NCBI RefSeq assembly: GCF_001298445.1
Contig: NZ_CP012036.1
Location: forward strand, 1,677,263 to 1,741,262
Direction of reading: 5' to 3'
Length of the DNA: 64,000 nucleotides
Source: Nostoc piscinale CENA21
GTDB taxonomy: Bacteria; Cyanobacteriota; Cyanobacteriia; Cyanobacteriales; Nostocaceae
A program made the translations under genes and the position numbers. Under the pieces are notes generated by a model. That model ran no database searches and was not told the DNA's origin. It saw only the letters and a list, made by a program, of their open reading frames with translations. Positions 57,314 through 64,000 of the stretch are shown piece by piece; position 1 is the first letter of the stretch, and every line of letters begins with the position of its first letter.

Positions 57314-58577
57314 ATGAGTAACTTTTTGCGTCACACACTCAGCCTGTCTTTGGGTATTGCTTCCTTATTAACTGCTACCTTTGCTCATAGCTATTTTCCT
57401 ACTCAGTTAAAAAACCTACAACTCTCATCATCAGAAAATCGTCAAGATAATTCTGCCTCTTCTCAACCGCAAATTTCCTGGGCTGCAATGCAAACTCTGA
57501 GTCTTAATACACCTGATAAATATGCGGCTGGTGTATCTGTAGGCTATCCCGTAATTGACGAATGGAAGAATTATAAATTTAGTATTAATGGTAATCAAAT
57601 TTTATCTACAACTAAATTACCAACTAGCAAAGTTAATTTTAACCAAACAGATTTATTAAGTACCCTTGTCAATACCCGACAATATTTCAAAGACCACGCT
57701 ACAGATGACCCAGATATTCAACGTAAGGGTGTCTTAGGAACTCAAGGAGTCAGTGTCGAAGATGTTCTCAAAACACTAGATTTCATGATTGTTGTCTTAA
57801 AACAAGATATTGCAAATAATCGCCCGACACGTCTCCAAGACCCGAACTTTATTAATAATAATTTTCGGGTGATTAGATGGAATGCTTATAACAAGCAAAA
57901 CACTCGCCAAAAACAGCTACGCATCACCAAATATGCAGTATTTACCCATACAGGTTCTCGCACTAAAACAGCTAAGTTTAATACACCAATTTATAGTTTA
58001 AAAGATAACGCAATTACAGATAAATTCTATACACGCTACACCAAACAGGATGTTTTATCCGGTATTTATGAACCTGGTGGTAAAGAATTTGGCAAAGTTC
58101 AACCATTAGCTTATCTTACCCGTGACGGCTTAGAAGAAGCTCTGTTACAAGGTACTATCTTGATTAAATTTACCGATGGTTCACAAGCATTTTTTAATGT
58201 TGATAGAAATAATGGTATGTCTTACATTCGGGGTTTAAAAGGAACAGCCCAAAAGCGTTATTGGTATTTTAAAAAAAGTAGATGCCATTAAAGGTTATGG
58301 TCACAAAATAGATGCCAAAATCTCGATTAAGCCAGGAGTAACTTTTGCTGGTGATGTCCTCAATGTTGGCTTAGGTAAAATAGTAGTTATAGAACATAAC
58401 CAAGATGGACGTAAAAATCTAAGAATGGGAGTAATTGCTGATACAGGTGGAGCCTTTTTACCTAATCTTTACCAACTCGATTTCTTAGCAGGAATTTTCC
58501 AAAATCGCCAAGAATTTAACCAGTATATTCAGCAATTACCAGAGTATGTTACAGCTTATTTCTTAGTTAAGAAATAA
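57314..58577 (+). pseudogene. exported 3D-like domain protein, frameshifted
   Basis: Signal peptide at about 1-25 (SLSLGIASLLTATFAHS). The main part (about 45-320) has no motif I know. A seven-A run at 58271-58277 ends the first frame at 58291. With six A it continues (YFKKVDAIKGYGHKIDAKI) to a stop at 58577, about 420 residues. The recovered C-terminus has GVIADTGGAFLPNLYQLD, which resembles the catalytic Asp pattern (ADTGGAI...D) of 3D/MltA-like lytic transglycosylase domains. A role in peptidoglycan is plausible but unproven. Confidence 0.7.
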
Positions 58578-58774
58578 GAATTTGTAGTAGCTCGTCTAGT
58601 CTAAAAAATCTATTTTATCCACATTTATCTGCGGTTAATTTTTTCAAAAAAATACCAGATTTTTCACAAAGTTTGAAGAATCAAAAACTACCAAAAGGGT
58701 TATTGCCAAGGTTGAATAGAGTAATCAAAGAATAGATACTCATTTCAATAATTTTTTCGTTTTATCTCGACAGC

Positions 58775-58809
58775 AAAAAACCCAGTTACTGATAGTAACT
58801 GGGTTTTTT
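58775..58809. terminator. bidirectional intrinsic terminator
   Basis: AAAAAACCCAGTTACT at 58775-58790 and AGTAACTGGGTTTTTT at 58794-58809 form a 16-bp stem with a 3-base loop and U-runs on both strands. It separates two convergent genes. Confidence 0.9.
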
Positions 58810-58832
58810 CGATCTATTGCAATTGTAAATTA

Positions 58833-60347
58833 TTACAAAGCGATACTTAAGAAACCGCTTTCGATTAAATAAGCTGTGTAAGTCATAAACAACTTAGAAT
58901 CAATTGGCGGACAGGAAATAGAACTACCTGCTAATGCTTTCACAGTTGCTTCACAGCTAATTTTTGGTCTTCTAGCTTGCAGATACAAATCAGGAATTGT
59001 GAGTTGTTCTTCTGACCAGCGTTCTAGTAAGAATGGGCGCAAAGTATATAAAGGATTATCTGGTGAAGCGGCATTTTTAATTAACTCTGCTTGCCATTCA
59101 TCGTAGGGTAGCATTTGCACTGGATAACCAAAAGAACTAACCCAGTCAACTAATACTTTTAAAGAAACAGGGTTGGGATGTTGTAAGTGGAAAGCTTTAC
59201 CTATTGATTCTGGCTGCATGGACAGATAGACAATAGCTTTACTTACATAGTCTACAGGAGACATATCCAACATATACTCTACGTCGGGGAAGTAACCCAT
59301 TTGTAGACAACCCTTGACCATTAAGTTGATGAAGTCGTGGGTGTTACCGATACCTGTTTGACTGTCTCCGGCGATTAATGGTGGTCTGTGGATTGTAACA
59401 GGTAAACCGCGATCGCTGGCAATTTTCACCAACTTCTCAGCCACCCATTTTGTTTGCGAGTAACCGAGGAAAATACCTTCCCAGTGGCTAAAATCATCAT
59501 CTTCTTTCACCACTTTACCAGCGTAAACAGGTGATTCAAATACAGCCACACTAGAAACGTAATGTACAGGCTTAACTTTGATTTGACAAGCCAATCTCAA
59601 TATTTCTTGAGTACCTAAAACGTTAGCTGCTTTCAGTGCTGAGTAGGGATAAACGTAGTTCAACAAAGCACCACTGTGATAAATGGTGTCAATGTTGGTA
59701 GCTAACGCTTGGAATAGTTCTGCGCCAAGTCCTAACATTGGTTGAGACAAATCACCAATGACTGGGATAATGCGAGGATTTAATTCATCCTGACCAATTC
59801 CATACTGTTCTAAGTTCTTGTATAGCTTGTTTTTACCTTCTTGGAGACTGCTTGCGCGTACCAAGCAATACAATTCTGCGTCGGTTTGTTCTAGCAGTTC
59901 CCGGATGATGAATGCGCCTAAAAAGCCTGTGGAACCTGTCAAGAAGATTTTCTTGGGTTTGTCTACAGGTGTGTAAACAGCACCACCAGGATGAATTGTG
60001 GGGTCAAGGACTGCTTCAGCTTGTAAATCGAGAGTGGGGATATCAGCGATCGCATTCCCACTTGTTTGCTTTACAATCCCTGTATCTTGCACATCAGATT
60101 GTTCTACTAATTCCTCAGCTAAACGCTCCGACAAAGATGCAATATTAGGATAATGCCACAATAATAAAGGAGATGGTTGAAAACCCAGCAATTCCTCTAA
60201 TTTACTTACTAGAGTCATCGCTTGTGCTGAGTCTAAACCGTAGTTTTCCAAATTTTCGTGGATATCAACTTCATCAGTTTCTACACCCAGTAACTCAGCC
60301 AGGTGAGACACCATCCACGCTTGAATATCTGCTGCGCTATAAGACAT
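58833..60347 (-). CDS. hetM: ACP-thioester reductase, HetM/HglB-like
   Basis: Reductive release enzyme of a polyketide or fatty-acid line: it takes an acyl chain off a carrier protein and reduces the thioester. 504 residues. N-terminal carrier domain (about 5-80) with phosphopantetheine Ser in YGLDSAQAMTLVSKLEELLG; then an NAD(P)-dependent thioester reductase (about 130-400) with FLTGSTGFLGAFIIRELLEQ, YVSSVAVF and YSQTKWVAE (Tyr/Lys). HetM (HglB) of Anabaena has this layout and size. It follows the PfaD-like gene by 14 bases, so they are one operon. Product probably a long-chain alcohol for the heterocyst glycolipid layer. Confidence 0.82.
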   Translation of the reverse strand: MSYSAADIQAWMVSHLAELLGVETDEVDIHENLENYGLDSAQAMTLVSKLEELLGFQPSPLLLWHYPNIASLSERLAEELVEQSDVQDTGIVKQTSGNAIADIPTLDLQAEAVLDPTIHPGGAVYTPVDKPKKIFLTGSTGFLGAFIIRELLEQTDAELYCLVRASSLQEGKNKLYKNLEQYGIGQDELNPRIIPVIGDLSQPMLGLGAELFQALATNIDTIYHSGALLNYVYPYSALKAANVLGTQEILRLACQIKVKPVHYVSSVAVFESPVYAGKVVKEDDDFSHWEGIFLGYSQTKWVAEKLVKIASDRGLPVTIHRPPLIAGDSQTGIGNTHDFINLMVKGCLQMGYFPDVEYMLDMSPVDYVSKAIVYLSMQPESIGKAFHLQHPNPVSLKVLVDWVSSFGYPVQMLPYDEWQAELIKNAASPDNPLYTLRPFLLERWSEEQLTIPDLYLQARRPKISCEATVKALAGSSISCPPIDSKLFMTYTAYLIESGFLSIAL

Positions 60348-60361
60348 TGTTACCTCTTAAA

Positions 60362-62023
60362 TTATTGACAAACTTCTGGACGATACTGAGTGTAGTAATC
60401 AGGTATTTGCAAACCTTGAATTTTTAAATTTTGGATGCGATAGGAAAACGCTGCGCCCTTCATAATCTGGTCAGCAACATCCACAACTGTGCGATTTTGA
60501 GGTTCAGCTAAATAAGAACCACGTACCCAGTCATTAAAACTACCCATCGCCGGGCCGCACCAAATTTGATAATCAACTTCTCGACCTTTTTCACCAGCAG
60601 TAGACCAGCGAGAAGATAATCCTAAATACCATTTAAAAATCACAGCCATTTTGAGTTTAGGATTATTAACTGCTTTACCTAACTTTTCTGGATTCTTTTG
60701 TGATAAATAAGCAGCAGTTCCTTCCCAAGCCTCAGCAATAGTTTTCCGAAAAACTTGTTTTTCTAACTTCTCCCTTTCCGCTGTCGGGATTTCTTCAATT
60801 GAGTTATAAGTGCGGTACAATTCATACAATTTCTGCGCGCGCATCGGGAACATCGTACCCCGTTTTAGCACTTGTACCTTCACACCCATTTCAAACATAT
60901 CGCCTGCGGGAGCCATAGTTACATCAGCCATTTCCGCTTGCGCTAATAGTTTTTTGGTATGCTCACAAGCACCAGATTCAACACAAGCTTGATTAACTGA
61001 ACCAGTAACTACATAAGCAGCACCCATCATAAAAGCTGCTAAAGCTGATTCTGGGGTAGCAATTCCACCTGCTGCACCAACCCTAATTGGTTGAAGATAA
61101 TGATATTGAGCTTGAATTTCATCCCTCAAAGCAATTAGTGAAGGGAGCAAACAAATCAAAGGACGGTTATCAGTATGACCGCCAGAATCAGCCTCCACCG
61201 TAATATCATCAGCCATTGGCACTTGTTCTGCCAATCTTGCTTGTAACTCAGTAATTAATTTTTGTTCAACTAATTCTTTTACAAGTTTGGCTGGTGCTGG
61301 CTGCATAAATTTACTCGCAACTTCCCGGCGAGAAATTTTAGCGATGACTTTATTTTTGATTTCAATTTGATTAGCAGCATTTAAACTTAAGCCTGCAACT
61401 CGGTAATAAACAATGTTGGGAGTTAAGTCTAAAAATGCTGAAGCTTCAACAACCTTCACGCCATATTTTAAATATAAATCCACAGCCCGGCGTTCAATAG
61501 CCATATCATTAGGGCTGTGAATTAAATTAAAAGCGTAAGGGCCATTTGGTAAAGCTTGTTGAATTTTTTGAATTGCTGCTTCTATTCTTTCTGGAGGTAA
61601 ACCACCAGCACCAAAAGAACCTAAAATTTTCTCTTTTCCTAAAGCAATGACCAGTTCTTCTGAAGCGATACCACCAGCCATTGCTCCAGTCATATAGGCA
61701 TATTTTACGCCGTAACAAGAGAGAAAACTAGGGTCGCCTAATTGTTGTAGAGAAATTGGCGCAAGGGAAGCAATTAACTCTAATTGAGAAGTTGTGCTAT
61801 TTTCAGCAGGAGATAAATATCCTTCATTGGTAACGCCAATCTTACCTGCAATTTTGACAATATAGCAAGGTTTATCTAATAGGAGTAATTTATTTTTGAT
61901 AGCTTGCTGTTCAAAGGATATTGTTTCTAAATTACCTTTCCAAACAAGATTTTGATTGTAGGTGTATGCGGAGAATCTTAAGCCATTATCTTGGGTGCTG
62001 AGTGGCATATCGAAGGTAGTCAC
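60362..62023 (-). CDS. PfaD-like enoyl reductase / nitronate monooxygenase-type flavoprotein
   Basis: 553 residues, PfaD family. Flavin TIM barrel with GGLPPERIEAAIQKIQQAL, ADSGGHTDNRPLICLLP, and RVGAAGGIATPESALAAFMMGAAYVVTGSVNQACVESG. PfaD proteins act in trans on polyunsaturated-fatty-acid and related type I synthases and reduce enoyl groups with FMN and NADPH. It is between a PfaB-type gene and the reductase on the same strand. Known hgl islands of Nostoc hold such enzymes; an exact symbol is not given because hgl letters vary. Confidence 0.87.
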   Translation of the reverse strand: MTTFDMPLSTQDNGLRFSAYTYNQNLVWKGNLETISFEQQAIKNKLLLLDKPCYIVKIAGKIGVTNEGYLSPAENSTTSQLELIASLAPISLQQLGDPSFLSCYGVKYAYMTGAMAGGIASEELVIALGKEKILGSFGAGGLPPERIEAAIQKIQQALPNGPYAFNLIHSPNDMAIERRAVDLYLKYGVKVVEASAFLDLTPNIVYYRVAGLSLNAANQIEIKNKVIAKISRREVASKFMQPAPAKLVKELVEQKLITELQARLAEQVPMADDITVEADSGGHTDNRPLICLLPSLIALRDEIQAQYHYLQPIRVGAAGGIATPESALAAFMMGAAYVVTGSVNQACVESGACEHTKKLLAQAEMADVTMAPAGDMFEMGVKVQVLKRGTMFPMRAQKLYELYRTYNSIEEIPTAEREKLEKQVFRKTIAEAWEGTAAYLSQKNPEKLGKAVNNPKLKMAVIFKWYLGLSSRWSTAGEKGREVDYQIWCGPAMGSFNDWVRGSYLAEPQNRTVVDVADQIMKGAAFSYRIQNLKIQGLQIPDYYTQYRPEVCQ

Positions 62024-62088
62024 AGTAGTTATCCCTCGGATTGTTAATTGCGAATTTTATTGTTGTGGTTAGGTGAATTATTTTTTGA

Positions 62089-62205
62089 AACGAACCACAA
62101 AGGACACGAAGAGCGCGAAGGGAAGAGAGATGAGAGAGGATTTTTAATTACTCACTAAGATGCTCTTTTTTAGCTTTGTGAACTTTGCGTACTTTGCGGT
62201 TCGTT
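62089..62205. repeat. MITE-like element with AACGAACCACAAAG ends
   Basis: AACGAACCACAAAG at 62089-62102 pairs with CTTTGCGGTTCGTT at 62192-62205 (13 of 14). 117-bp non-coding unit inside the 298-nt gap of the polyketide cluster. Related fragments (CCGCAAAGG..) are seen near 30270. Confidence 0.6.
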
Positions 62206-62321
62206 AAAAGATTTTTTTCATTACTCAAGTAGAATTGCTATAATTTGAATTTCTTAAGAAAGGTCTAAGAATAAAGCTTTAACACTTTATCCTTAAACCA
62301 TGAGGTAACGTGCATTCAAGC

Positions 62322-64000
62322 TTATTCTTTAAGCAAATCTTCCGCGCAAACTAATTGCAATTGAATAATTTCACGCATCTGCTGACTAAAATCTTGCCGC
62401 GCTTGTAAAAAAGCTGTATGTGCTTGAGTTATCCGAGCATTATTAGCATTCAGCTTTTGACAGTGAGAGGTATTTAACTCCAGCATTCTGATTAGGGTAT
62501 CTAAATCTTGATTGGTAGCAGATGCTTGTGTTGGTGTGGCGATTAACTCAGAAGATTCTACTTTTTCCTCTGCTGCAAAACCGTGTTCAATGATATTTTT
62601 TATTGAAACTTCTGTATTTTGAGTCAAAATATCATTGCCTAAGATTTTATGAGTATCTTGCAGCGATTTGATGATATCAATTTCATCTGGCAATGGTATA
62701 TTTGAATGCAGATTTTCAGCTTGAATACCTTGTGCTTTACCGGCTAAATCTTGGAAAAGTTGGCGATTTTCTTCGGTCAAAATACTAGCGGTTATTGATT
62801 TACCACCGACGGTAACAGTGCGTAAGGTGGCTTTATTTTGTTTAGGTGCAGGTGTGAGATTGTAGAGTGGTGATAAATCTACAGCTACGCGATGGCTGAG
62901 AAGTTTTGCTAGTGCTTTGACAATAGTAGTGTGGTCATCCATACCCCGGCGGTTGAGGGAGACGGTGATATGATCTTTGTCTTCGAGAATTTTATCAATC
63001 CAGCGTGAACAAACTCCACCCGCACCAGCTTCGATGAATATTCTCGCGCCGTCGTCGTGGAGGCGGTTAACTAGGCGGGGGAAGTCTAATTGTTGGCAAA
63101 GTCCGGTGGCGATGCTGCGAGCGATCGCACCACTCTCTAGTACAATAGGCTGATATTCAGCCGCAGAATAGAAGGTTACACCAGCTAGATTCTGGGATGG
63201 CAAAGTATTTAATTTGACTAACTCTCCATACTCCGATCGCATCGTTTCACAGTGGATAACGTGATCGAAGGGAGCTACGAAAGAGTTACAACCCAAGGCA
63301 GAAATGACTCGCTTACAAGCGGCTGGCTCACCAGCAATTAAGACTTCTTCCGGTGTATTAATTTGTGTGAGATAAACTTGCGGCTCGTTTTTGATAGCCT
63401 CCTGCACTTGCTCAGGACTAGCCATCAAAACGAAGTTACCCCAAAAGCTTTTATCTAAATTATCCGCGTTTGGTAAGCCCCAAAACTCGCGTACCGCATT
63501 TTTCGGCCCAGATAACCTATTCCCAAACAATGCCGAGGAGTTGAAAGAGTTACTACCTTGAAAGAAATCACTCCAAACTCCTTGCGCTACCATCATGCTT
63601 GTTTCACCCAAGCTGTAGCCAAATACATACTTTGGCTTAACTTGAAAGTCATCACAGATAACCGTGGTGAGCAGTCTGGTAAAAAACATTTCCGCTTCAA
63701 ACATTGCTAAAGAATCATCTAGCAATTGCTTTTCTAGAGTCTCTAGCTGTCTGAGGGATAACTTACTCAAACTTCTGGGAAAAACTCGTAGTTCTACATC
63801 CGCTACCCGCTTATGCAGACTCTTCACCATGTAGTCGTTGAAGATTCTGGGGAAGAGGCGGAAGAGATTTCGACCCATACCTACGTATGAATTCACCGCC
63901 GCCGGATACACATAAGCAATCTCACCATGCTTTCCTAGAGGTTTCGGTGTGAAATAACTACCTATAGGTGTTTGCCAGTCTGTGCCTTTTTCAAACGCCG
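62322..64000 (-). CDS. PfaB-like polyketide/PUFA-type synthase subunit, partial
   Basis: The C-terminal part of a large protein; the frame stays open to the right edge (AFEKGTDWQTPIGSY), so the start is outside. The acyltransferase domain is recognised by VFGYSLGETSMMVAQGVW, with the catalytic Ser in GYSLGE, and by the downstream YLTQINTPEEVLIAGEP and FIEAGAGGVCSRWIDKIL motifs. This matches the PfaB-type acyltransferase of PUFA and heterocyst-glycolipid synthases. A long Gln/Asn-rich tail with no domain ends the protein. The gene lies 298 nt upstream of the PfaD-like gene on the same strand. Confidence 0.85.
   Translation of the reverse strand, partial: AFEKGTDWQTPIGSYFTPKPLGKHGEIAYVYPAAVNSYVGMGRNLFRLFPRIFNDYMVKSLHKRVADVELRVFPRSLSKLSLRQLETLEKQLLDDSLAMFEAEMFFTRLLTTVICDDFQVKPKYVFGYSLGETSMMVAQGVWSDFFQGSNSFNSSALFGNRLSGPKNAVREFWGLPNADNLDKSFWGNFVLMASPEQVQEAIKNEPQVYLTQINTPEEVLIAGEPAACKRVISALGCNSFVAPFDHVIHCETMRSEYGELVKLNTLPSQNLAGVTFYSAAEYQPIVLESGAIARSIATGLCQQLDFPRLVNRLHDDGARIFIEAGAGGVCSRWIDKILEDKDHITVSLNRRGMDDHTTIVKALAKLLSHRVAVDLSPLYNLTPAPKQNKATLRTVTVGGKSITASILTEENRQLFQDLAGKAQGIQAENLHSNIPLPDEIDIIKSLQDTHKILGNDILTQNTEVSIKNIIEHGFAAEEKVESSELIATPTQASATNQDLDTLIRMLELNTSHCQKLNANNARITQAHTAFLQARQDFSQQMREIIQLQLVCAEDLLKE

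Overview
The window is chromosomal DNA of a filamentous, probably heterocyst-forming cyanobacterium of the Nostoc/Anabaena group. The evidence is the very frequent HIP1 octamer GCGATCGC, an end-of-window cluster of PfaB/PfaD/thioester-reductase genes of the type that makes heterocyst glycolipids, a phytochrome, HPPD, pyruvate:ferredoxin oxidoreductase (nifJ), and many short dispersed inverted repeats of kinds common in Nostocales intergenic DNA. About 45 protein genes and one tRNA gene can be supported.

Layout. 0.5-6 kb: a broken sensor kinase, a broken DUF2267 gene, a secreted protein with a duplicated cysteine motif, and a broken membrane-anchored helical-repeat protein. 6-13 kb: housekeeping and stress genes (hslO, an SRPBCC-like protein, a Uma2 nuclease, UspA, hisD, a DnaJ-type co-chaperone, a KTSC protein). 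13-18 kb: a two-gene light-signalling operon, a bacteriophytochrome hybrid kinase followed by a receiver-GAF-kinase. 18-24 kb: carbohydrate enzymes (GH13 and a frameshifted GH116-like enzyme) with two leftward terminators between them, then an HPP membrane protein. 24-29 kb: murG (frameshifted), a secreted protein, an SDR, a ZIP transporter, a VOC protein. 29-37.5 kb: pfkA, a DHOD-like protein and nifJ on one strand, a plausible glycolysis-to-pyruvate-oxidation module, then a flavoprotein disulfide reductase and an SDR. 38-46.5 kb: tldD, coaE, cynS, an L,D-transpeptidase (frameshifted), cysE, a beta-hydroxyacid dehydrogenase, a 31-residue membrane protein candidate, and a MidA-type methyltransferase. 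46.5-53 kb: an EnvC/M23 hydrolase, tRNA-Arg(CCG), a solitary PstB paralogue (frameshifted), a NYN-LOTUS protein, HPPD and an SMR exporter. 53-58.6 kb: Hsp20 (frameshifted at its tail), a small secreted cysteine protein, a DUF1338 dioxygenase next to a class III aminotransferase, and a secreted 3D-like protein (frameshifted). 58.8-64 kb: a leftward polyketide/fatty-acid cluster that runs off the right edge.

The most striking global feature is that nine genes, including the normally essential murG, are each interrupted by a single-base indel in or beside a homopolymer, seven of them by one extra base. In each case the remaining conserved sequence continues at once in the neighbouring frame. Base-calling error is the simplest explanation; RNA polymerase slippage on A/T runs or real gene decay are the alternatives. 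Entries labelled pseudogene describe the sequence as given, not a firm claim that the gene is dead. Other points to follow up are a PstB paralogue whose Q-loop glutamine is replaced, a NYN-LOTUS protein, an unannotated 31-residue membrane protein, a candidate small RNA after hppD, tandem leftward terminators ahead of the GH13 gene, and an aminotransferase/DUF1338 pair that could degrade 2-aminoadipate.
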